This document shows positions 1 through 8,198 of a DNA stretch of 64,000 nt, one piece after another. Origin of the DNA: Candidatus Binataceae bacterium (GTDB lineage Bacteria; Desulfobacterota; Binatia; Binatales; Binataceae); assembly GCA_015478645.1 (NCBI GenBank), contig JADMIL010000002.1, positions 1-64,000 of the forward strand, written 5' to 3'. The position numbers were made by a program, and so were the translations under genes. The notes below the pieces were generated by a model that was not told the origin of the DNA, searched no databases, and saw only the letters and a program-made list of their open reading frames with translations. Each line of letters begins with the position of its first letter. Within the stretch, counting starts at the first letter, position 1.

Positions 1-1
1 C

Positions 2-55
2 AAGGGACAGAGCATGCTGCTCGCGCAGTTCCAGTACAACTTCAACCTGCTCTAA
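2..55 (+). CDS. C-terminal end of an outer-membrane beta-barrel protein (partial)
   Basis: Only the last 17 codons and a TAA stop are in the window. The tail LAQFQYNFNLL has alternating aromatic/hydrophobic residues and ends hydrophobically, as the last beta strand of porins and other barrels does. It is followed by a strong intrinsic terminator. The family cannot be named from so little sequence; the barrel assignment is inference. Confidence 0.45.
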   Translation, partial: KGQSMLLAQFQYNFNLL

Positions 56-71
56 AACGGGCCGAACTCCA

Positions 72-110
72 ACGCGGCGGGCGCCTCGAGCGTCCGCCGC
101 GTTTTTTTTT
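72..110 (+). terminator. Rho-independent terminator
   Basis: A 12-bp stem (acgcggcgggcg / cgtccgccgcgt, one mismatch or wobble near the top) closes a 7-nt loop and is followed directly by nine T residues. It lies 16 nt after the stop of the beta-barrel gene fragment, so it ends that transcript. Confidence 0.9.
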
Positions 111-276
111 GGCGCGGCCGAAGCGGCGGCGCCGGGTCGGTGGCCCCGACGGAAATGGCGAGGCCTGGTGCGCAGGCTGACTTCCTTCAGCAACGCCGGG
201 GTCAACCTTGTAGCGCATGAGTAGCAAGGCTTTTGATGCGGCGCGGAATCGACTATTATCCGGCCGAGGTAAAAAT

Positions 277-1173
277 ATGCGCCAGGATATCGAAATAAAC
301 GCTGAAGGGGCGATGTTGCGTGGATGGCTGTACCTACCCGAAGACGCGCGTGGGCCGGCGCCGGCGGTGGTCATGGCGCACGGCTTTTCCGCCGTCAAGG
401 AGATGTACCTCGATCGCTTTGCCGAGGTGCTGTGCGCGGCGGGAATCGCGGTGCTGGTCTTCGACAACCGAAACTTTGGCGCGAGTGGCGGGATTCCGCG
501 GCAGGAGATCGATCCGTGGCAGCAGGTGCGCGACTATCGCCATGCGATCACCTGGCTCGGCGGGCGCGGCGAAATCAATCGGGAACGGATCGGCGTGTGG
601 GGATCGAGCTACAGCGGTGGCCATGCGCTGGTGGTCGGAGCGATCGATCGGCGGGTCAAGTGCGTGGTCTCGCAGGTGGCACTGGTCAGCGGATCGCGGA
701 ATCTGAAGCGGCTGATTCGCGCTGACATGATGGCCGAGGTGCGCAAGCAGTTCGACGCCGATCGGGTGGCGCGCTTCGCCGGCGAGGCGCCCGCGATGAT
801 CCCGGTGGTGGCGCAGGATCCGCTCGGACCGGCGGCGCTGCCGACCGCGGACTCGTGGCAATGGTTTACCGAGACCGCGCGGATCCGGGCCGCGGCGTGG
901 CGCAACGAAGTTACCCTGCGGACGATCGAGATGCTCGGCGAATACGAGCCCGGCGACTACATCGCGCGGATCAGTCCGACGCCGCTCTTGATGATTATCG
1001 CGAACCAGGATCATCTGGCGATGGCCGATGAGGCCTTTGCGGCCTATAACCGGGCGCTCGAGCCCAAGCGGTTGCTGGTGCTCAACGGCGGCCATTTCGA
1101 CGCTTATGTGCAGGATTTCGAGCGCGCCAGCACGGCCGCACGCGACTGGTTCGTGAGCCATCTGGCGGGATGA
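277..1173 (+). CDS. Alpha/beta hydrolase (dienelactone hydrolase/CocE-like fold)
   Basis: Putative cytoplasmic serine hydrolase of 298 aa; the substrate is not evident. The AHGF oxyanion-loop motif follows strand beta3. The nucleophile elbow reads GSSYSGG, so the serine sits in S-Y-S-G-G rather than G-x-S-x-G, a variant seen in the CocE/DUF-type hydrolases. A likely acid is in NQDHLA and the histidine in GGHFDAY. The ORF opens at 217, but ATG 277 is preferred because GAGGT lies 6 nt upstream and the extra 20 residues are non-conserved in character. It stands alone between a terminator and the next gene on the same strand. Confidence 0.75.
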   Translation: MRQDIEINAEGAMLRGWLYLPEDARGPAPAVVMAHGFSAVKEMYLDRFAEVLCAAGIAVLVFDNRNFGASGGIPRQEIDPWQQVRDYRHAITWLGGRGEINRERIGVWGSSYSGGHALVVGAIDRRVKCVVSQVALVSGSRNLKRLIRADMMAEVRKQFDADRVARFAGEAPAMIPVVAQDPLGPAALPTADSWQWFTETARIRAAAWRNEVTLRTIEMLGEYEPGDYIARISPTPLLMIIANQDHLAMADEAFAAYNRALEPKRLLVLNGGHFDAYVQDFERASTAARDWFVSHLAG

Positions 1174-1267
1174 GCCGGCGGCCGGCCGGGGCAGACAAAC
1201 GCGCCAGCGGACGAATTAACCATGGCACGGTTGCTTCGCGGGCGTGCCGCGGGTAACTCGCTTAGCG

Positions 1268-3055
1268 ATGAGACGATTAGGGTATTTCCTCAAGCGCGCG
1301 GCCGGCGCGATCGCGGCCGTGCTGGCGCTGGCACCGGCGATCACGGCCGCGGCGCCATCCGCGCCAATCGGTAAGATATTCGTACTGATGGTATGGGACG
1401 GGCTGCGCCCTGACGCACCCAATCCGGCGGACACGCCGAATTTGATCGCCTTCGAGCGCGGTGGCGTCGAGTTCAGCGCGCAGCATTCGATTTATCCGAC
1501 GGTGACGATGGTCAATGCGGCGGCGCTTGCGACCGGCGCACCGCCCGCGGTCAACGGGATATACGCCGACTCGATGTACTTCGCGCCGATTCTTGACCTG
1601 GCGCGCGCGGTGGCGATTCCGACGATTGGACCGCTACTGGCGAATCCGATCGATATCGAACATACGCAATTTCTGGCCGGCCTCAACGGCCCGCTGACGT
1701 TGGACGGACGGCTGATCGGGCTGGCGACGATGGCGCAGACGATCGCGCGGGCCGGCGGCTACGTCGCGATCGTCGGCAAACAGGGTCCGACGCTGCTTTT
1801 CGACGATGAAATGGCGCCGGGCGCGCCGCTGGATCTGAAGGCGGGCAACTTCATGTTCGTGGCGGACGATTACGCGCAACCGGCCGCGCTCGCGGACGAA
1901 TTGAAACGACAGCCGCCGATATCGCGCGGCGATCTGATCTCGATCGCGGTGCGCGACGCGTGGTTCACCCATCTGGCGGTGGCGCAGGCGCTGCCCGCGG
2001 CGCGCACGGCCGCTCAGGCCGGGCGGCCCGCGATGGTGATCGTGTGGGAGCACAATCCCGACCTGACGCAGCATATCGCCGGTCTCGGCACCCAGCCGTC
2101 GATCGATGCGCTCAAGACCAACGATCGCAATCTCGGCGCGCTGCGTGCGGCGATTGCGGCCCTGGGGGTCGCGGATCGCACGGACCTGATGGTGGTATCG
2201 GATCACGGCTTCGCGACCATCAAGGCCGAGGTGCCGGTGGCCAGCCTGCTGGTCGCGGCGGGTCTCAAGCGTGCCTTGGCCAGCACCGAGATTGTGGTCG
2301 TCGCCGATGGCGGCAGCGACCTGGTATATCTGTCGCGCAGCGACTTTCCGACCGCTGCGGCGCGGCACGCGGAGCTCCGGCGGATCGTCGATTTTGCCGC
2401 GGCGCAGGAATGGTGCGGGCCGATCTTCGCGCGCGATGACGCGGGCACCGTCGGTGCCGGAGCGATCGGCGGGACGTTCAGCGAGGCGGCCTTCGGGCTG
2501 GGCGAATCGCCGCGCGCGCCCGACCTGATTATCTCGTTCCGCGAGTTCGCCGACGCGACCAATCGCGGGCTGACCGGCCCGGCAAATCCGGCCGCGATCG
2601 TCGGGCGCAACGGCATCCGGCCGGCGGCGAATAAATCGTACGGCCTGGTGCGCGCGGTCGACGGCGTGATCTATTCCGACGTCAACCATTTCACCACCGG
2701 CATGGGGATGCATGGGGCGGTGGGCCGGCGCGAGCTGCATAATTTCTGTGCGGCGAGCGGACCCGATTTTCGCCGCGGCCTGGTCGATAAGGATCCGACC
2801 AGCAACGCCGACATCGCGCCGACGGTCGAGCGGATTTTCGGGCGGTCGGCGCCGGCGGGCGTGAGTGGCCGCGTGATGGGCGAGGCGCTGGCACCGGGGT
2901 TTCACGCGAGGGCGCCGGGGCGGCCGCGGGTGGCGCACGTCACCGTGACCCGCATGATTGGCGGCACGCGTGTGACGACCACCCTGATGCTGACGCGCTT
3001 CGCCGGCCATCAATATCTCGACGATGCGTCGGTCACGCGCACCCCGGCGCGCTAG
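1268..3055 (+). CDS. Secreted alkaline-phosphatase-superfamily phosphodiesterase / nucleotide pyrophosphatase
   Basis: Metal-dependent phosphodiesterase of the type I phosphodiesterase/nucleotide pyrophosphatase family, about 595 aa. An N-terminal hydrophobic stretch after Arg/Lys (RRLGYFLKRAAGAIAAVLAL) ending near AAAP looks like a signal peptide, so the enzyme is probably periplasmic. Metal and nucleophile motifs are present: VWDGLRPD near the N terminus, YPTVTM carrying the nucleophilic Thr, NPDLTQH, SDHGF in the middle and a GMGMHG histidine near the C terminus. The ORF track starts at GTG 1244; ATG 1268 gives a cleaner signal peptide, but neither has a convincing Shine-Dalgarno site. The physiological substrate is unknown. 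Confidence 0.82.
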   Translation: MRRLGYFLKRAAGAIAAVLALAPAITAAAPSAPIGKIFVLMVWDGLRPDAPNPADTPNLIAFERGGVEFSAQHSIYPTVTMVNAAALATGAPPAVNGIYADSMYFAPILDLARAVAIPTIGPLLANPIDIEHTQFLAGLNGPLTLDGRLIGLATMAQTIARAGGYVAIVGKQGPTLLFDDEMAPGAPLDLKAGNFMFVADDYAQPAALADELKRQPPISRGDLISIAVRDAWFTHLAVAQALPAARTAAQAGRPAMVIVWEHNPDLTQHIAGLGTQPSIDALKTNDRNLGALRAAIAALGVADRTDLMVVSDHGFATIKAEVPVASLLVAAGLKRALASTEIVVVADGGSDLVYLSRSDFPTAAARHAELRRIVDFAAAQEWCGPIFARDDAGTVGAGAIGGTFSEAAFGLGESPRAPDLIISFREFADATNRGLTGPANPAAIVGRNGIRPAANKSYGLVRAVDGVIYSDVNHFTTGMGMHGAVGRRELHNFCAASGPDFRRGLVDKDPTSNADIAPTVERIFGRSAPAGVSGRVMGEALAPGFHARAPGRPRVAHVTVTRMIGGTRVTTTLMLTRFAGHQYLDDASVTRTPAR

Positions 3056-3128
3056 GCCGGCGAGGATTCAATCCTCAGGCGGGGCGGCACCATCTGGCGC
3101 GGCGGCCACCGGCGCGGAACGCGGGCGA

Positions 3129-4412
3129 TCAGTGCGACGCGGCGCCCGCGTCGAGTTCGGTGATCAGACGCCCACGCGTCTCGGGCAGCATCCAGACCAT
3201 CGCGGCGCCGGTGGCGGAAAAGAGCGCACCGATAGCGAGCGTCGGGCCGAAGCCCAGGATCGGGCTCAGCGCGGTGATGATCAGGGGCGTGAAGAACTGG
3301 ATGCCGCGGGTGACGTTGAGCAGCAATCCGAGTGCGGTGTTGCGCACCTGGGTCGGCAGCATTTCGGAGATCATCGCGCCGACTCCCGACCATACGCCGG
3401 TGCCGATGCCGGCGACGACCATCGCGCCGCCAATCAGGCCGGGGGTATGCGCGGCGGCGTCCCAGAAGAGCGTCGGTGGCAGCAGTCCGATCGCCATCAT
3501 CATCGCGTAAAGCGAAAAGATCGGGCGGCGGCCAAAGCGATCGGCGAGCGCGCCGAACGCGCCGTACCCCGCGAGTGCGCCGAGCTGCATCCCGATCATC
3601 AGGTTGCCGCTGGCCTGCGGGGTGAGATGGCGCGCGATGCGCAGGTAGCTGGGCATCCAGGTATAGGTGAACCAGTAGGCCGCGGAGTTGACCAGCAGCA
3701 CGACGAAGAGCAGGCCGACGATGCGCCGAAACGGCTTGAGCATCCGCAGCGAGTGGCCGCCGAAGCCGCGCCGCACGCCGCCGCGGCGCCAGACGTCGCT
3801 CTCGGGCAGCCAGCGCCATACGGCGAGCGCGACGACGAGGGCGGGGGCGGCGGACAGCACGAACACCGCGCGCCATCCGATGATCGGCTCGAGATGGCCG
3901 CCAGCGGCGGCGGCGAACAGCGCGCCGAGCGGCGCGCCAACCTGGACATAGGAAGCATATCGGCCGCGGCGCGCGGGCGGCACGGTCTCCGCGATCAGGC
4001 TCTGGCCGGCGGCCCATTCGCCGCCGATCCCGAGGCCGGTGAACGAGCGGAAGATGAGCAGATGGAGCAGGTCGTGCGACGCCGCGCAGAGCATCGTGCC
4101 GACGCTGTAAATCAGCACCGAGATGATGATGGTGGGCTTGCGGCCAAAGCGATCGCCGACGAAGCCGAAGAGTACGCCGCCAAACGCCGTCATGCCCAGC
4201 GAGAGGCCGAGTGCGAGCGATGACTCGGTGTTGCTCAGATGGAGGTCGTGCGCGATCGGCACGACCATGAAGGTGTAGAGAATGAGATCGTAGAAATCGA
4301 AGATCCACGCGGCGAAGCAGAGCGCGATGACGCGATAATGAATCGCGCCCATCGGCTGTTCGCTGAGCAGGACGGCGCCGGGTGCGGCGGGATTATGCGC
4401 GCTGGCGGTCAC
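3129..4412 (-). CDS. MFS transporter, metabolite:H+ symporter (SHS/MHS) type
   Basis: Twelve-helix inner-membrane transporter. After a short polar head the sequence enters helix 1 (YRVIALCFAAWIFDFYDLILY) and carries the MFS loop 2-3 signature GFVGDRFGRKP and its repeat in the second half (GALADRFGRRP). The DFYDL element and the FTGLGIGGEWAAG motif are typical of sialate/aromatic-acid or sugar-acid H+ symporters. The 480-aa ORF opens at 4571, but its first 53 residues are Arg-rich and unlike a transporter. GTG 4412 (giving VTASAHNP) or ATG 4352 is more likely; no strong ribosome site decides. The gene diverges from sppA. Confidence 0.8.
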   Translation of the reverse strand: MTASAHNPAAPGAVLLSEQPMGAIHYRVIALCFAAWIFDFYDLILYTFMVVPIAHDLHLSNTESSLALGLSLGMTAFGGVLFGFVGDRFGRKPTIIISVLIYSVGTMLCAASHDLLHLLIFRSFTGLGIGGEWAAGQSLIAETVPPARRGRYASYVQVGAPLGALFAAAAGGHLEPIIGWRAVFVLSAAPALVVALAVWRWLPESDVWRRGGVRRGFGGHSLRMLKPFRRIVGLLFVVLLVNSAAYWFTYTWMPSYLRIARHLTPQASGNLMIGMQLGALAGYGAFGALADRFGRRPIFSLYAMMMAIGLLPPTLFWDAAAHTPGLIGGAMVVAGIGTGVWSGVGAMISEMLPTQVRNTALGLLLNVTRGIQFFTPLIITALSPILGFGPTLAIGALFSATGAAMVWMLPETRGRLITELDAGAASH

Positions 4413-4715
4413 GAGGCGCTTGCGGCGCGGCGCGCGGCGGCGATGATCGTCGTCATGGTTGATGGCACGGGGCGACGCGGAGCGCCGGGCGGTGGCGCGC
4501 GAGATGGAGACCCGCGCGGCGACCGCATCCCGGCGACTGGCCCAAGCGCGGCCGTTATGGTTGGCTATCATTGGGATTTATGACGTGACTTTCAAGCGGA
4601 TTTGTACCGCCGCTTGCAAACGGAAGCGGACGCGCCGCGGGCGGATGCGGGCCGGCGTCGCCAATCAACACCGCCGGCGCACCGCACGGGCGGAACGCGC
4701 GTCCAAGAGGATGGC
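4413..4715. other. Divergent intergenic region between the MFS gene and sppA
   Basis: About 300 bases with no convincing gene. ORF extensions of both neighbours run into it but have poor composition. An A/T-rich patch (tatcattgggatttatgacgtgactt, about 4565-4590) is the most promoter-like part and could serve both directions. No operator or riboswitch was recognised. Confidence 0.5.
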
Positions 4716-6464
4716 ATGCTGAAGAGACTGCTGCGACGGATCGTGCGAATTGTCGTCGTGATAATTGCACTGTTCCTGATTGTGCTGGTGAGCGAATACG
4801 TGTCGCATCGCTACAAGCCGGGTTCGGTGCTGGTGCTGGAGCTCGATGGGCCGCTACCCGAGCGCGGCAGCCAGTCGCCGCTGGGGCTGTTCAATTCGCC
4901 GGGCGCGTCGCTCAACGTGGTGCGCACCGCATTGAGTACGGCGGAGCGCGATCCGCGGATTGTTGGCCTCGCGATCAAGGTGGTCGATCCGCAGATGGAG
5001 CTGGCGCAGGCGCAGGAGCTGTGCGCGATGATTTCCGAGTTCAAGGCGCACGGCAAATGGACGACCGCCTACATGGAATCGGCGGGCGAGGACGGCTTCG
5101 GCAATCTGCCGTACCTGGTGGCGAGCACTGCCGACGAAGTCTCGATGATGCCGCAGGGCGAGATGAACCTGCTGGGCGTGGGAATGCGCGAGGTGTTTGC
5201 GCGCGGACTGCTCGACTGGATCAAGGTGACGCCTAATTTCGCGGCGATCGGCAAGTACAAGAGCGCGGCGAATATTTTCACGGAAAAGGATTATACGGCT
5301 GGCCAGCGCGAGGAAGATGAGGCGCTGGCGACGAGCATGTTCGAGCAGATCACCAATGCCGCCGCAGCCTATCGCCATCTCGACCCGGCCGCGATCCGGG
5401 CGATCGTGGACCGCGCGCCGCTGACCGCGGCCGACGGCCTCAAGGCACATCTGCTGGATCGGCTCGAGTACGAAGATCAGTTCGACGATCGGGTCAAGCA
5501 TTACCGCGGCGAGCATCACGAGCTGGTCGACTATGATTCGTACGCGCGGCCGCGGATGTGGCCGCTTGGGCGTGGCGGCGGGGAGATCGCGGTAATCTAT
5601 GGTGTAGGCGCGATCCAGCGCGGGCAGGGCGGCTTCGATCCGATCCTGTCGCCGGGATCGGAAGCGATGGGCTCCGACGATCTCATAGCGGCGTTCAAGA
5701 ACGCCCGCGAGGATGACGACGTGCGCGCGGTGATCTTTCGTATCGACTCGCCCGGCGGATCGGTCATCGCGTCGGAGCTGATCCGGCGCGCGGTCGAGCT
5801 GACGGCGGCGAAAAAGCCGGTGGTGGTGAGCATGTCGAGCTACGGCGCCTCGGGCGGCTACTGGGTGGCGACCCCGGCGGCCGAGATTATCGCCGACCCG
5901 GGGACGATCACGGGATCGATCGGAGTGCTCGGCGGCAAGTTCAATATCGCCGGCGGGATGGCCGCGATCGGCATCAACAGCGACGCGATCGCGCGCGGCG
6001 CCAACGCGCTGATGTACGATTCGTTCAGCGATTTCACGCCGGCCCAGGAGCAGATCTTCAAGGACCAGATCCTGGGCGGCACCTATCAGTATTTTCTTGC
6101 GCTGGTGGCCAAGCAGCGCCACATGACGGTCGACCAGGTCAATGCCGTCGCGCAGGGCCGCGTGTGGACGGGCGAGCAGGCGCTGCAGGTCAAGCTGGTC
6201 GACAAGCTCGGCGGCTTCAATCTGGCGCTCAAGGAGGCCAAGCGCCTGTCGAACATCGATCCGCAAGCGCGCGTGCAGATCGAGGATCTGCCGGAGGCGC
6301 CGAGTCTCGTGAGCCGGCTGCTGAGCGGGCAGGTCTATGGTGTCGAGCGCGCGCAAGCCGGGATTCCGCGCACGCTGGAGCCGCTGGTGTGGCTGATGCG
6401 CGAGGCGGCGGCGCGGCATACGGCGATGGGCGAGGTCTATTGTCCGTTGGTTCCGGTGATGTAG
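4716..6464 (+). CDS. sppA: Signal peptide peptidase SppA, 67-kDa type
   Basis: Membrane-anchored serine protease that degrades cleaved signal peptides, 582 aa, the length of the duplicated (67K) SppA form. One transmembrane helix lies at the N terminus (VRIVVVIIALFLIVLV). The N-terminal S49 repeat carries the conserved lysine region IGKYKSAANIFTEKDYT, and the C-terminal repeat carries the nucleophile in SYGASGGYW; together these form the Ser/Lys dyad. ATG 4716 is chosen over the 4602 ORF start because AGAGG lies 5 nt upstream and the helix starts directly after it. The small gene at 6530 follows 65 nt downstream and may be co-transcribed. Confidence 0.92.
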   Translation: MLKRLLRRIVRIVVVIIALFLIVLVSEYVSHRYKPGSVLVLELDGPLPERGSQSPLGLFNSPGASLNVVRTALSTAERDPRIVGLAIKVVDPQMELAQAQELCAMISEFKAHGKWTTAYMESAGEDGFGNLPYLVASTADEVSMMPQGEMNLLGVGMREVFARGLLDWIKVTPNFAAIGKYKSAANIFTEKDYTAGQREEDEALATSMFEQITNAAAAYRHLDPAAIRAIVDRAPLTAADGLKAHLLDRLEYEDQFDDRVKHYRGEHHELVDYDSYARPRMWPLGRGGGEIAVIYGVGAIQRGQGGFDPILSPGSEAMGSDDLIAAFKNAREDDDVRAVIFRIDSPGGSVIASELIRRAVELTAAKKPVVVSMSSYGASGGYWVATPAAEIIADPGTITGSIGVLGGKFNIAGGMAAIGINSDAIARGANALMYDSFSDFTPAQEQIFKDQILGGTYQYFLALVAKQRHMTVDQVNAVAQGRVWTGEQALQVKLVDKLGGFNLALKEAKRLSNIDPQARVQIEDLPEAPSLVSRLLSGQVYGVERAQAGIPRTLEPLVWLMREAAARHTAMGEVYCPLVPVM

Positions 6465-6529
6465 CGGCGATTCAGCGGGCGCGCGCGGCCGCAGTGGCGT
6501 CGGCCGCCGGTGCGCATCGCGGAGGGAGC

Positions 6530-6952
6530 ATGAATATGGAAAATCAACTCGAGGTATTTCTCAACAGCCTGGGCGAAGCCGAGCGGGCGGGCGGGCGGAT
6601 CCTGCATGAATTGACCGAGCAGGCCGAGTCGCTGGAACTGCGCGAACTGCTCAAGAAGGCCGGCCACGACGAAGGCTACTACGCCGGTGAACTCGCCGCG
6701 CATGTGCGCCGGCTGGGCGGCACGCCGTCGACTAAGACCGGCGACTTCGTCGAGAAGGTGCGCGCGGTCGGCGACTTCAAGGGGCGGCTTGAATTGCTCA
6801 ATCGCGGCCAGCGCTGGGTGGTGCGCAAAATCGGTGAGCAGATGGCGTCGATCGGCGACGCGCGCCTGCGCGCCTTTCTGAGCGTGATGGCCGACGGCCA
6901 CGACGTCAATATCGGCGCGCTCGAAAAGGCCCTCGCGGCCGGCCTGATCTAG
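6530..6952 (+). CDS. Small helical ferritin-like-fold protein (DUF6306-like)
   Basis: A 140-aa protein that is almost all amphipathic helix, with repeated Glu/His positions (ELREL, KKAGHDEGYYAGEL, MADGHDVNIGALEKAL) like a small four-helix, ferritin-like bundle. I believe it matches the DUF6306 type, but this is from memory of the pattern and not a search. The start is ATG 6530 with GGAGGGA immediately upstream; a second in-frame ATG at 6536 is possible. In the ORF track it is buried in a longer frame starting at 6164 that overlaps sppA. No signal peptide or membrane segment. Function unknown. Confidence 0.7.
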   Translation: MNMENQLEVFLNSLGEAERAGGRILHELTEQAESLELRELLKKAGHDEGYYAGELAAHVRRLGGTPSTKTGDFVEKVRAVGDFKGRLELLNRGQRWVVRKIGEQMASIGDARLRAFLSVMADGHDVNIGALEKALAAGLI

Positions 6953-6969
6953 CGGCGGCCGCGGCGTCA

Positions 6970-7004
6970 GCGCGCGGCGCGAACTGATCGACTGCGCCGC
7001 GCGC
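6970..7004. terminator. GC-rich hairpin between convergent genes
   Basis: Perfect 10-bp inverted repeat (gcgcgcggcg / cgccgcgcgc) with a 15-nt loop between the 6530 gene and menA. It may be a bidirectional stop, but there is no T tract on either side. Confidence 0.35.
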
Positions 7005-7017
7005 CGCGGCCGTCGGC

Positions 7018-7974
7018 TCAGCGATGGATCAGCCAGCGGACGATAAACGCGAGCACCAGCAGCGCGCCGAACTCGAACTGGATTTGCCCGGAGAGCGCCA
7101 TCGCACGATTGTGGCGCTCGGGGTCGGGACCGTCCGCGACCAGCCGCACCTCCTCGCGCGCGTGCGGCGCGCTGAATGCGACGGCGAGCGCGAGCCACGG
7201 CAGTGTCCCGACGATCACGCCGAGCAGGATCACCAGATAGGCGCCGAGGTTGGAGAATTTCAATTCGGCGACCGCGGCGGTGCGCCCGATAATCACGGCC
7301 ATCGTACGCTTGCCGTGCGCGCCGTCATTATCGATATCGCGGAGATTGTTGACCTGCAGCACGCCCGAACAGAGCAGGCCAATTGGAATCGAGACGAGCA
7401 ACGCGATCCACGAAAAATGCAGCGCCTGCACATAGTACGCGCCGAGCACGTAGCCCGGGCCCATCAGGGCGAAGACCATGAAATCGCCCAGGCCGCGGTA
7501 GGCGAGACTGAGCGGCGCGCCGGTGTAGAAGTACGAGCCGAGCACGCCGATGAGGCCGAGGATGAAGATCGGCCATCCGCAGATCAGGGCGACCGCCAGA
7601 CCTAAGAGCGTGCCCGCGGCAAAGCAGGCGAGACCGCCGGCGAAAACCTGATCGGGTGTGAGGTAGCCGCGCTGGATCACCAGGCCGGGGCCGAAATTTT
7701 CCGGCGATTGCCAGTCGGGCGAATCGGTACCGCTCTGGAAGTCGTAGTAGTCGTTGACCATGTTGGCGCCGGCCTGCAAGGCCATCGCGGCGCCCGCCGC
7801 CATCAGGTAGCGCCACGGCGAGAAGGCGTTGGCGGCGTAGAGCGCGGCGAACGTGCCCACCGAGACGCACATGAAGGGCATCCCGAGCGTCCACGCGCGG
7901 CTCGCCTGCAGCCATACCGCGAGCGTACCGGGACGGGCCGGTTGTTGAATTGTCGCGCCGTCTGCATGGTCCAT
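7018..7974 (-). CDS. menA: UbiA-family prenyltransferase, probable 1,4-dihydroxy-2-naphthoate polyprenyltransferase
   Basis: Integral-membrane prenyltransferase, 318 aa with about eight to nine hydrophobic segments. It shows both Asp-rich motifs of the UbiA superfamily: NMVNDYYDFQSGTD in the first half and NNLRDIDNDGAHGKRT in the second. The second motif and the overall layout are those of MenA, which attaches the polyprenyl tail to 1,4-dihydroxy-2-naphthoate in menaquinone synthesis; a related quinone or lipid prenyltransferase is the alternative. No other men genes lie beside it. ATG 7974 has GGAGG (complement of cctcc) about 9 nt upstream. Confidence 0.82.
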   Translation of the reverse strand: MDHADGATIQQPARPGTLAVWLQASRAWTLGMPFMCVSVGTFAALYAANAFSPWRYLMAAGAAMALQAGANMVNDYYDFQSGTDSPDWQSPENFGPGLVIQRGYLTPDQVFAGGLACFAAGTLLGLAVALICGWPIFILGLIGVLGSYFYTGAPLSLAYRGLGDFMVFALMGPGYVLGAYYVQALHFSWIALLVSIPIGLLCSGVLQVNNLRDIDNDGAHGKRTMAVIIGRTAAVAELKFSNLGAYLVILLGVIVGTLPWLALAVAFSAPHAREEVRLVADGPDPERHNRAMALSGQIQFEFGALLVLAFIVRWLIHR

Positions 7975-8099
7975 AATGACCGGGGCCTCCCTCAGCGAGT
8001 TGCGCTGAACGGTCGATATATTAGGGCGTCAGGGCGCGCGGTCAAGCCGCCGCGGATGGCGCCGAGCGCATCGCGGTGAGATCGACGACGGCGCGACCC

Positions 8100-8140
8100 A
8101 AAAACGGGCGGCGGACGATCGCGATAATCGTCCGCCGCCC
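8100..8140 (-). terminator. Rho-independent terminator of the LLM/CoA-transferase block
   Basis: Perfect 14-bp stem (gggcggcggacgat / atcgtccgccgccc) with a 7-nt loop. Read on the minus strand it is followed by G and five T residues. It lies about 60 nt beyond the stop of the LLM gene at 8199, so it ends that leftward transcript. Confidence 0.88.
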
Positions 8141-8198
8141 GCGTGGTTAGTCGGATGAGCGCGCGCGGCGCTCGTCCTCAAGTGTTCGCTCGCGCTAC

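Noticed and set aside
3024-4223. 399-aa plus-strand ORF
   Set aside because: Shadow of the MFS gene on the minus strand; composition is Arg/Asp/Glu-rich without any domain.
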